In this document: positions 9,972 through 18,146 of the stretch, one piece after another
Layout of the letters: every line of letters begins with the position of its first letter
Numbering within the stretch: position 1 is the stretch's first letter
Source of the DNA: VBAS01 sp035318985
GTDB taxonomy: Bacteria; Bacteroidota; Bacteroidia; Chitinophagales; Chitinophagaceae
Length of the DNA stretch: 64,000 nucleotides
Assembly: GCA_035318985.1 (NCBI GenBank)
Contig: DATHDP010000087.1
Location: forward strand, 8,844-72,843
Reading direction: 5' to 3'
The notes under the pieces: generated by a model
Told to the model about the DNA's origin: nothing
The model's input: the letters and a program-made list of their open reading frames with translations, nothing else
Database searches by the model: none
Position numbers and translations under genes: made by a program

Positions 9972-11345
9972 TCATTGTTCAAGGATTTCCATTTCAGCAG
10001 TGGCAGCTTCATCTGCTTTACCCAATTTCTTCTCCTTTATAAATAAAAAGCAGATTATTGCTGCAATGATCATTAGTCCACCGCCGGATTGAACAGCAGC
10101 AAGCATATTATTATTCAAAACATGATTCATTAGCCATGGATAACAAAACGAAGCAATGATCTCCGGCAATACAATAAAGAAATTGAATATGCCCATGTAC
10201 ACTCCTATCTTATCTCTTGGTAGTACTCCGCCCAGCATTGCATAAGGCATCGACAAAATACTTGTCCATGCAATTCCAACTCCAGTCATGCAAACAAAAA
10301 GCATGTACTTATTGGTTACAAATGCAACGCTAATAAGCCCAACAGCCCCAATCAATAAACAAATTGAATGCGTAAGTTTTCTTCCCAGTTTATCTGCAAT
10401 AAAAGGCAGGATAAAAGCAAAAATAAAAGTGATTACGCTGTAATATGCCAATGTTAACCCGGCAAAATCTTTTCCTTCGCCAAATTTCGGATCAGTATTA
10501 GAAGTAGCTCCGAAAACATGATAGGCAACCGAAAGGGAATAATAAAACCACATCAGGAATAAACCTGGCCAGGTGAAGAACTGAACAAGGGCAATGATCT
10601 TCATTCGTGAAGGCATATTTTTTAAAGCAGACAAAATCTCTGCTACTCCGCCTCCAATTCCTTTATTTGATTCTTTTCCTTTTTCCTTAAACCCAACATC
10701 TGACGGCGGATATTCCTTTGTAGAAAAAACTGTAAACAGAACTGCTGATAAAAAGAAAAATGCACCGATATAAAAAGAATATTTCACATTATCCGCGATC
10801 ACACCTTTTGCAGCAATGTTTTCAACATGTAAAAGATTTTTAAGTATCCATGGTAATGCAGAAGCAATGCTTCCACCAAGCCCGATCATAAGACTTTGCA
10901 TAATAAATCCACGATTCAATTGACTGTCCGGAAGTTTATCTGCTACAAAAGCACGAAACGGTTCCATTGCAACGTTTCCAAATACATCAAGCACCCATAA
11001 TAATCCTGCTGCCATCCATAGCTCTGTGCTATGCGGCATAAAAAGCAACGCAATAGAACTAAGTAATGCACCGATAAAAAAGTAGGGCCTTCTTCTCCCC
11101 CATGTTGGGTGCCATGTACGATCACTTAAATAACCTATGATCGGTTGTATAAACAAGCCAGTAACGGGAGCTGCTAAAAAAAGATAAGGGATCTTGTCAG
11201 CTTCAGCTCCGAGATTATCATAAATAACACCCATGTTAGCTCTTTGCAGGTCCCATCCAAACTGGATCCCAAAAAATCCCACACTCATGTTAATGATCTG
11301 GCTAATACTTAACCGGGGCTTTTCGCCTGTAAAGGCTGTTGACAT
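9972..11345 (-). CDS. MFS sugar transporter, SLC45/maltose-permease-like
   Basis: Inner-membrane sugar symporter of 457 residues with about 12 membrane helices. Start taken at the ATG at 11345 (MSTAFTGEKPRLS); a TTG two codons upstream also opens the frame. Typical sequences are FGIQFGWDLQRANMG near the N-terminus, the loop GYLSDRTWHPTWGRRRPYF (MFS signature with several Arg), and WVLDVFGNVAMEPFRAF. This pattern is known in maltose/sucrose permeases next to starch-degrading enzymes in Bacteroidota. The downstream GH13 gene supports maltose or maltodextrin as substrate. The glgC terminator at 11413-11441 separates it from glgC, so it probably has its own promoter. Confidence 0.87.
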   Translation of the reverse strand: MSTAFTGEKPRLSISQIINMSVGFFGIQFGWDLQRANMGVIYDNLGAEADKIPYLFLAAPVTGLFIQPIIGYLSDRTWHPTWGRRRPYFFIGALLSSIALLFMPHSTELWMAAGLLWVLDVFGNVAMEPFRAFVADKLPDSQLNRGFIMQSLMIGLGGSIASALPWILKNLLHVENIAAKGVIADNVKYSFYIGAFFFLSAVLFTVFSTKEYPPSDVGFKEKGKESNKGIGGGVAEILSALKNMPSRMKIIALVQFFTWPGLFLMWFYYSLSVAYHVFGATSNTDPKFGEGKDFAGLTLAYYSVITFIFAFILPFIADKLGRKLTHSICLLIGAVGLISVAFVTNKYMLFVCMTGVGIAWTSILSMPYAMLGGVLPRDKIGVYMGIFNFFIVLPEIIASFCYPWLMNHVLNNNMLAAVQSGGGLMIIAAIICFLFIKEKKLGKADEAATAEMEILEQ

Positions 11346-11412
11346 ATACAATCGTTAAATGAAGAATTGTAGGGAAGATAGGAAGATTATGTATTCGTTA
11401 CACATTTTGATC

Positions 11413-11441
11413 ACAAAAAAAAGGGAACCGAAGTTCCCTTT
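11413..11441 (-). terminator. Terminator downstream of glgC
   Basis: Stem AAAGGGAAC/GTTCCCTTT (11420-11428 and 11433-11441) with loop CGAA. On the minus strand it is followed by a T run (complement of the A run at about 11414-11419). It closes the glgA-glgC unit. Confidence 0.85.
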
Positions 11442-11460
11442 CTAAAAAAATTATTTCTCA

Positions 11461-12756
11461 TCAACTGATCACAAATCCATTTGGAATGATCGCTCCTTTT
11501 TTTACCACAACGATCCCATCTTTTACTGTATAAAGCGAGTGATCTTTATTTTCAAGATGTGTACCCCCATTGATCCTTACATCATCGCCGATCCTGACAT
11601 TTTTATCAATGATCGCATTTTTAATATAGCAACGGTTGCCAATTCCCAATAATGGAATGCCGCGTTCTTTTGCATGAGCAATTTCAGCAATGGTTTCATA
11701 GTAATCGCTACCCATCATATATGTATTTACAAGTGTGGTCCCATGTTCAACACGGGATCGAATTCCAATAACAGAATGTTCAACCCGGCTTGCATTAATT
11801 ATTGAACCTTCCGCAACCAGGGTTTTCTCAAGTGTAGTACCGCTGATCTTTGCAGGAGGCAGCATGCGGCTACGTGTATAAATAACCCTGTCGCTGTCAA
11901 ATAAATTAAAATCAGGGATGTCTTTTGTAAGATCAATATTCGCTTCGAAGAATGAATAAATATTTCCAATGTCAGTCCAGTAACCCGTGTATTGATAACT
12001 GGCTACTTTATATTTTTTGATCGACTGTGGAATTATTTCTTTTCCAAAATCTGTTGCATCCTGGAATTCATTTTCCAAAAAATCAAATAATAAACTACGA
12101 TTGAATATGTAAATACCCATTGATGCGAGATAATTTCTTCCTTTAGCTTTCATCGCATCACCGGTATCACTTGTCCAATCAGGTAAAAGTTCTTTTTTAG
12201 GTTTTTCAATAAAAGATTCAATTAATCCATCTTTTGATTTAAGAATTCCAAACTCAGGAGCATCTCTTTCAGTAACTGGAATTGTAGCAACAGAGATAGC
12301 TGCGCCCAATGCTTTATGATTATCGAGCATTTCCGCAAAATCCATTTGATACAACTGATCACCAGACAGGATCAAAATATATTCGCTTTCAAACGGTTCA
12401 ATATGACGAAGACCTTGCCTAACCGCATCAGCAGTTCCCTGGAACCATGTTGGATTATCAGGTGTTTGTTCTGCGGCAAGTATATCAACAAACGCTTTAC
12501 TGAATGCACTGAAATGATAAGTATTTTTTATATGCCTGTTTAGCGAAGCAGAATTGAATTGCGTAAGTACAAACATCCTTCCTATCCCATTATTCAAACA
12601 ATTAGAAATAGGAATATCAACAAGACGATATTTACCGGCGATCGGAACTGCAGGCTTACTTCTGCTTGCAGTTAAAGGATATAAACGAGACCCTGCACCT
12701 CCGCCAAGAATAACGCTGAGAATTTCCTTTGAATGAGTGATGGTTCTGATCGCCAT
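11461..12756 (-). CDS. glgC: Glucose-1-phosphate adenylyltransferase
   Basis: Makes ADP-glucose from ATP and glucose-1-phosphate, the committed step of bacterial glycogen synthesis. 431 residues: an N-terminal nucleotidyltransferase with GGGAGSRLYPLT (residues 18-29) and SRSKPAVPIAGKYRLVD, a sugar-phosphate region around FIEKPK, and a C-terminal left-handed beta-helix (residues about 300-431) with hexapeptide-like repeats. Length is normal for the family. The start codon lies seven bases after the glgA stop codon, so the two genes are probably co-transcribed, and a strong terminator follows. Confidence 0.96.
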   Translation of the reverse strand: MAIRTITHSKEILSVILGGGAGSRLYPLTASRSKPAVPIAGKYRLVDIPISNCLNNGIGRMFVLTQFNSASLNRHIKNTYHFSAFSKAFVDILAAEQTPDNPTWFQGTADAVRQGLRHIEPFESEYILILSGDQLYQMDFAEMLDNHKALGAAISVATIPVTERDAPEFGILKSKDGLIESFIEKPKKELLPDWTSDTGDAMKAKGRNYLASMGIYIFNRSLLFDFLENEFQDATDFGKEIIPQSIKKYKVASYQYTGYWTDIGNIYSFFEANIDLTKDIPDFNLFDSDRVIYTRSRMLPPAKISGTTLEKTLVAEGSIINASRVEHSVIGIRSRVEHGTTLVNTYMMGSDYYETIAEIAHAKERGIPLLGIGNRCYIKNAIIDKNVRIGDDVRINGGTHLENKDHSLYTVKDGIVVVKKGAIIPNGFVIS

Positions 12757-12763
12757 AAAAAAA

Positions 12764-14182
12764 TTATTTTAACGACTGATATAAAGATATGTATTGTTGT
12801 GCAGACGACTCCCACGAATGATCGATCTTCATCATAAATTCTCTTATCTGCTGAAACTGCTCTTCTCTGTTATAATAAAGATCGATAGCACGACCTACTG
12901 AATAAGTAACATCCCAAACACTTGCTTCATTAAATCTTATTCCAAAGCCTTGCCAGTCGCCAATATCTACTACAGTATCTTTTAATCCACCTGTACTTCT
13001 TACAATTGGCGTTGTACCATACCGCAATGCATACATTTGGTTCAAGCCACAAGGTTCAACTCGGCTTGGCATTAAAAGAAAATCTGCGCCGGCATACATC
13101 AAGTGACTTAATGATTCGCTGTAACCAATATGAGTATTTACATATCCAGATAACTGGTTCTTGACATTCTCCAGTTGTCCTTCTACAGCCGGATCGCCTG
13201 AGCCGAGAATTAAAAAATTACAATTACCATGATGCTGGTAAACTGAAGAACTGATCGCTTCTGGTAAAATATCGGCTGCTTTCTCTCCTACTAATCTTCC
13301 TATAAACGTGAACAAAGGTTTTTCTATATCAAGATCAAATTGCTTGCAGATCTCTTTTTTATTTTTTCGTTTTCCTTTTACAAGATTTTCGACGGAAAAA
13401 TTTTTTGCCAGGTACTCATCTGTCTCCGGATCCCAGACCTCATTATCAATTCCATTTAATATGCCACTGCATTTCCCTTTCTCATATTCAAAAAGATCTT
13501 CAAGTCCATTTGCAGTAAATCGCAACTCCTCCATATAACTTTTACTTACTGTATTTACTTTCCAGGCACATCGAACTGCTGAGGCTAATGGGTTTATATT
13601 ATTCTTCCAATCGAGCATGCCCGATTTCCAACTATCATAGGCAGGTATATAATGGCCTTTATCCCAGCCCATCCAACCCTGGTATTGGCCATTATGAATT
13701 GTTAGAAGAGTTGGGACTTGACTTAAATGTCTGAACGCAAAACAGAATTTGATCATGAATGGGATCAATCCGGCATGGTGATCATGCACATGAATTACAT
13801 CCGGCAAGTGTTGCCATTTACTCAGCCAATCACAAACCGCAATTTGAAATGCAGTGAATCTTTCAGAGTCATCATCATATCCATAGATCTTTTCACGGTC
13901 AAGCAAGCCATTTATATCAACTAAGTAAAGATCAAAACCAAGTTTATTTGTTTTTTCTTTTATAACACTATAATGAAACCATTTGGCTCCGATGAATTGA
14001 CTTCCTTCATGCACCAGTTCCCACCCATTGTTGTACAAAAATTTTGTACGATACATTGGCATGATAACTTTTGCCACATGTCCAAGCTTGTTCTGATATT
14101 TCGGCAATGCTCCCACCACATCGCCAAGACCACCTGCCTTGGCCACCGGGTAACATTCCGCAGATACATGAATTATTTCCAT
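12764..14182 (-). CDS. glgA: Glycogen synthase (GT5)
   Basis: Extends alpha-1,4-glucan from ADP-glucose in the cytoplasm. 472 residues, the usual length. The N-terminus MEIIHVSAECYPVAKAGGLGDV carries the ADP-glucose site K-x-G-G-L with Ala at the variable position. The C-terminal nucleotide-binding domain has FTFIGRLVGEKAADILPEAI and the GT-B motif SRVEPCGLNQMYALRYGT. It is upstream of glgC in one unit. The divergent neighbour across 136 bases is a sugar MFS transporter, which links sugar import to glycogen storage by position only. Confidence 0.96.
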   Translation of the reverse strand: MEIIHVSAECYPVAKAGGLGDVVGALPKYQNKLGHVAKVIMPMYRTKFLYNNGWELVHEGSQFIGAKWFHYSVIKEKTNKLGFDLYLVDINGLLDREKIYGYDDDSERFTAFQIAVCDWLSKWQHLPDVIHVHDHHAGLIPFMIKFCFAFRHLSQVPTLLTIHNGQYQGWMGWDKGHYIPAYDSWKSGMLDWKNNINPLASAVRCAWKVNTVSKSYMEELRFTANGLEDLFEYEKGKCSGILNGIDNEVWDPETDEYLAKNFSVENLVKGKRKNKKEICKQFDLDIEKPLFTFIGRLVGEKAADILPEAISSSVYQHHGNCNFLILGSGDPAVEGQLENVKNQLSGYVNTHIGYSESLSHLMYAGADFLLMPSRVEPCGLNQMYALRYGTTPIVRSTGGLKDTVVDIGDWQGFGIRFNEASVWDVTYSVGRAIDLYYNREEQFQQIREFMMKIDHSWESSAQQYISLYQSLK

Positions 14183-14318
14183 TTGCAGCTAACAGTTTCG
14201 GAAAAATTAATTCAATGTAAGCCGTTTTTACTAAAGACATGAATATTGTATAAAAATTTTTCGCTAACAAAAATTGTTTATTTTCATCGCCAAATTATTC
14301 ACCTAAACGATTGCAACT

Positions 14319-16091
14319 ATGGCAACAGCAATGGGACCTTCCAAACCTATAGCAGCATCTTCTACAGGTTTTATACCCACCAACTATGGAGCATTAAGTA
14401 CATTAGTACTTGTATTTTTCTTCTGGGGATTTATTGCTTCCGGCAATAGTGTTTTCATCCCTTTTTGCAAGCATTACTTTAATCTTGACCAGTTTCAAAG
14501 CCAGTTAGTCGATTTTGCTTTTTATACAGCGTATTACATTGGAGCATTGGTGCTTTTTATGTATGGAGCATTTGGAGGAAAAGATCTTGTTGCCAAGTGG
14601 GGATACAAAAGAAGTATTGTATACGGCTTATTGTTCTCTGCTATTGGTGCCGCCGCTATGATCATTGCAGTAAATGCAAACACTTTTGCTGGAATGCTGG
14701 CAGGTCTTTTTATAGTTGCACTTGGTTTTTCATTGCAGCAAACTGCGGCCCAGCCATTCTCTATTGCATTAGGTGATCCCTCCACTGGCATGGGTCGGGT
14801 AAACCTGGGCGGCGGTGTAAACTCTTTTGGAACTACCATCGGCCCTATTGTAGTTGCTTTTGCATTATTTGGAACTACCGCTGCAATAACTGATGAAAAA
14901 ATTGCATCATTAGGTCTTAGCAAGGTTATCATTTTATATACTTGTGTTGGAGCTCTGTTTATAGCAGCAGCGGCGCTTTTCTTTTTTTCAAAGAAAGTTC
15001 CTGCAGGTATTTCAATTGAAAAAACTGAAAATGCAAATAAGGCTTTATATTCCTTATTAATAATGACAGGATTGCTGATCGTAATGTTCGTTCCTGTCTT
15101 TAATAGTTATAAAACAGATCCTGCCATACTTACTGATCTTGAAAAACATGACCTGGAAACTTATAGAATGAAATGGTTGTTGGGAGCATTGGCTGTCGTT
15201 GTGATCTCCCTTTTGCTTTCAAATTTAAGTGCAAGAAAAAAACCTGAAGGATGGGGAGCCATGCGCTATCCTCAACTTGTATTAGGCATGCTTGGAATTT
15301 TTGTATATGTAGGTGTTGAAGTTACTATTGTAAGTAATCTTAGTGAGCTATTGAAACAACCCCAATTTGGCGGATATCAATCATCGGAAGTGGCGCCATT
15401 TATTTCCATGTATTGGGGAAGTTTGATGATTGGCCGATGGACGGGTGCCATTTCAGTATTTAATTTGAAAAAGAGCACTCAGCAGATCATGATGTTTGTA
15501 GTTCCGCTGGTAGCATTTGGTATTATTATTGGCGTCAGCGCCATCTCACAATATGACGTCACTCCATTGTATTATTATATACTGTGTGTGTTTATTCAAA
15601 TGGGAGCATTCTACATCAGTAAGAATAAACCAGCAAGAACACTTTTGATCTTTTCAATACTTGGCATTACTGCAATGCTGTTGGGAATTTTCACAACTGG
15701 TAAGGTGGCCACTTATGCTTTCTTAAGTGGTGGATTATTCTGCTCTATTATGTGGCCGGCTATTTTCAATTTATCGATCTTAGGCTTGGGCAAATACACA
15801 ACACAAGGTTCTGCATTTTTAATTATGATGATACTTGGCGGTGGCATCATTCCACCATTACAAGGTAAAATAGCAGACTTTTTACAATCTAAAAACCCTG
15901 ATCTTATAGGCTATGGCATTCACCAATCTTATTGGGTGGCTGTTCTGTGTTTTGCTTATCTCGCTGTTTTTGGATTTGCAGTAAAAGGCATTTTGAAAAA
16001 ACAGGGAATTGATTACGAGACAACCGCTGATGAAGATCTGACGCCACTTGAAACATTTCCTGAAGGCGCTTTAGATGTTACAAAAAATTAA
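14319..16091 (+). CDS. FHS/FucP-type MFS sugar transporter, enlarged
   Basis: Inner-membrane sugar:proton symporter, probably for glucose or a similar hexose. 590 residues, clearly longer than the roughly 430 of FucP-type proteins. The N-terminal half has the family pattern FFWGFIASGNSVFIPFCKHYF and QLVDFAFYTAYYIGAL. Between the two halves there are two extra hydrophobic segments (about residues 243-265 and 282-302), so about 14 helices are expected. The C-terminal half has MYWGSLMIGRWTGA and IMMILGGGIIPPLQGKIAD. It is followed 28 bases later by a ROK sugar kinase, which supports uptake followed by phosphorylation. Confidence 0.85.
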   Translation: MATAMGPSKPIAASSTGFIPTNYGALSTLVLVFFFWGFIASGNSVFIPFCKHYFNLDQFQSQLVDFAFYTAYYIGALVLFMYGAFGGKDLVAKWGYKRSIVYGLLFSAIGAAAMIIAVNANTFAGMLAGLFIVALGFSLQQTAAQPFSIALGDPSTGMGRVNLGGGVNSFGTTIGPIVVAFALFGTTAAITDEKIASLGLSKVIILYTCVGALFIAAAALFFFSKKVPAGISIEKTENANKALYSLLIMTGLLIVMFVPVFNSYKTDPAILTDLEKHDLETYRMKWLLGALAVVVISLLLSNLSARKKPEGWGAMRYPQLVLGMLGIFVYVGVEVTIVSNLSELLKQPQFGGYQSSEVAPFISMYWGSLMIGRWTGAISVFNLKKSTQQIMMFVVPLVAFGIIIGVSAISQYDVTPLYYYILCVFIQMGAFYISKNKPARTLLIFSILGITAMLLGIFTTGKVATYAFLSGGLFCSIMWPAIFNLSILGLGKYTTQGSAFLIMMILGGGIIPPLQGKIADFLQSKNPDLIGYGIHQSYWVAVLCFAYLAVFGFAVKGILKKQGIDYETTADEDLTPLETFPEGALDVTKN

Positions 16092-16119
16092 TCGATAAAG
16101 TTGATTAAAAATATTTCCA

Positions 16120-17115
16120 ATGGCTAAGAAAAAAGCTGGACAAATTACGCCTGCTTCTGTTACTCAACTTGCAATAGGAATTGATATCGGTGGCACTGGT
16201 ACCAAATACGGTATTGTTGACCGGGATGGTAATGTGCTTTTCTCCGGTGAAATATCAACCAAAAAACATAAAACTGTTAATACATTTATTGACGACCTGC
16301 ATGAAGCAGTTAGTGAAGTAATTGATAAAGCAGGAGGCACTGGCAGAATGAAAGGTATGGGTGTGGGAGCTCCCAACGGGAATTATTATACTGGTACGAT
16401 TGAATATGCACCTAACCTTCCCTGGCAAGGTATTATTCCATTGGCAAAACTTATATCAGATAAATTCCAGCTTCCCGTAACTCTCACAAACGACGCCAAC
16501 GCAGCGGCAATTGGAGAAATGATGTATGGCGCTGCAAAAGGAATGAAAGATTTTATCATGATAACTCTTGGTACTGGTGTAGGAAGCGGTATTGTTGCTA
16601 ATGGCCAGCTGATCTATGGACATGATGGTTTTGCCGGTGAGTTGGGACACACGATCGTGATTCCTGATGGACGTATTCATGCAGGTACTGGGAAAAAAGG
16701 CTCCTTGGAAAGTTATGCGTCCGCAACCGGGTTACGTTTGACTGCAATTGAATTTCTTGAAAAAAATAAAAAGCCAAGTTTACTTAGAAAAGTTCCTGCA
16801 GACTTGCTAGACTCAAAAGCAGTGTACGATGCCGCCATTGAAGGAGACGAATTGGCACAAGAAATTTTTAATTATACAGGTAAAATTTTAGGTATCGCAC
16901 TGGCAAATGCAGTGATGACGACAAGCCCGGAAGCAATTATTTTGTTTGGCGGGCTTACTAAAGCGGGTGACTTTATATTAAAACCTACCCGTGATAGCAT
17001 GGAGGAGAATCTTATCCAGGTATTTCAAAATAAAGTGAGGATACTTATTAGTCATCTGAGGGAAGCGCATGCCGCAATACTTGGTGCTAGTGCGTTGGTT
17101 TGGGAGAAAGAATAA
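16120..17115 (+). CDS. ROK-family glucokinase lacking the zinc cysteines
   Basis: Phosphorylates glucose or a related hexose with ATP in the cytoplasm. 331 residues. Visible: phosphate-binding IDIGGTGTKYGIVD (residues 21-34), catalytic Asp125 in TNDANAAAIGE, the second phosphate motif ITLGTGVGSGIV, and the sugar-binding GELGH with His177. The usual Cys-x-Cys-Gly-x-x-Gly-Cys zinc motif is instead Ala188-Gly-Thr190-Gly-Lys-Lys-Gly-Ser195, so all three cysteines are absent while His177 and Glu197 stay. It follows the sugar transporter in the same direction. The substrate is inferred from family and context. Confidence 0.9.
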   Translation: MAKKKAGQITPASVTQLAIGIDIGGTGTKYGIVDRDGNVLFSGEISTKKHKTVNTFIDDLHEAVSEVIDKAGGTGRMKGMGVGAPNGNYYTGTIEYAPNLPWQGIIPLAKLISDKFQLPVTLTNDANAAAIGEMMYGAAKGMKDFIMITLGTGVGSGIVANGQLIYGHDGFAGELGHTIVIPDGRIHAGTGKKGSLESYASATGLRLTAIEFLEKNKKPSLLRKVPADLLDSKAVYDAAIEGDELAQEIFNYTGKILGIALANAVMTTSPEAIILFGGLTKAGDFILKPTRDSMEENLIQVFQNKVRILISHLREAHAAILGASALVWEKE

Positions 17116-17144
17116 TTAACAATTAAAAATTAGTAATTAAGAAT

Positions 17145-18137
17145 TTACTTGCTTTTAATAATAAAAACGGCTGGAATCGGTCTCTGCCCTTCTTTATCTG
17201 ATGTCTTAATTGTTTCCTTTCCATTTACCAGCATAAAACTGCTACCACCACCATCAAGATTCAATGCTTCCCAGCAACCAAGATCTTTTAGTATTTGAGC
17301 TTCTTGTCCAAGTGTTGCACCATGAGCAACTGTATTTCTCCCCTCAATCATTAAAATAATAAGCTTACTATCTTTTGTATAGCCCATTACGGTTCGCGGA
17401 TGTTTGTCTTCGATTGCTTTACCGGCAAATTTTAATTCCTCATTATTGGTGATTCTTATTACTCCGTTTTGAAGAAGCACAGGGCCTCCCCCTACTGCCG
17501 TTTTCATTTTCCATCTGTCGTTTATACCACTTCGTTTTTCCCTTTTAGGCAGATGAAGAAGTTCCGGGGCAAACGAGAATTTGGATACCCGTGAAAAACT
17601 ATCTTTTAATAGTTCAGGGTTTCTTTCAAAAGCTATAGGATATTTCAGTGTCGTATCTGCAAATAACCAGGCAATGTCAGCTTTCCTGCTCTTTGAAATA
17701 CCGATTGCACTGCCGGTAGGATGACGATAAGTTAATGTATCTTTTCCATGTCCCGCTATAGTATGTATGTTATATCCAACCATCTTTCCGTCTTTGATCA
17801 CCACATTTAAATTTTTATTAGTAGCAAACGAAAAAAATGTACAATTAACAACAACCAGTGGCTGATCATTCCTTTGATAAAATTGTGTTGGAGTAAATCT
17901 TCTTCCAAGAGTTGTATCTGCTGTAAAATCTATTTTCTTGTCTTTTAGATCAGCTATTAAATAATAAGCCCGGAAAGGTGCCGTGTCAATTGGCTCATTT
18001 GTAAAATAAACATGAACCGAAGAAGGTAATGGCTGATACAATGAATCAACATTTGTCCATTTGAGTTGCGCATTGACGACTACGGAATTAAAAATTAATA
18101 ATGAATAATTAATAATTCTTTTTAGCTGAGAATTCAT
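17145..18137 (-). CDS. Exported phosphodiester glycosidase family protein (NAGPA domain)
   Basis: 330 residues with a signal peptide of about 23 residues ending VVNAQ. The NAGPA-like domain (known from the uncovering enzyme that removes GlcNAc from phosphodiesters) is recognisable by VVNCTFFSF, AVGGGPVLLQNG, HPRTVMGYTKDSKLIILMIE and the ending LGCWEALNLDGGGSS. Bacterial members are secreted and their substrates are mostly unknown. The gene is convergent with the glucokinase gene over a 29-bp AT-rich gap. The signal-peptide codons are made of an AT-rich repeat-like sequence. Family assignment is secure; the substrate is not. Confidence 0.87.
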   Translation of the reverse strand: MNSQLKRIINYSLLIFNSVVVNAQLKWTNVDSLYQPLPSSVHVYFTNEPIDTAPFRAYYLIADLKDKKIDFTADTTLGRRFTPTQFYQRNDQPLVVVNCTFFSFATNKNLNVVIKDGKMVGYNIHTIAGHGKDTLTYRHPTGSAIGISKSRKADIAWLFADTTLKYPIAFERNPELLKDSFSRVSKFSFAPELLHLPKREKRSGINDRWKMKTAVGGGPVLLQNGVIRITNNEELKFAGKAIEDKHPRTVMGYTKDSKLIILMIEGRNTVAHGATLGQEAQILKDLGCWEALNLDGGGSSFMLVNGKETIKTSDKEGQRPIPAVFIIKSK

Positions 18138-18146
18138 AAATAAAAA

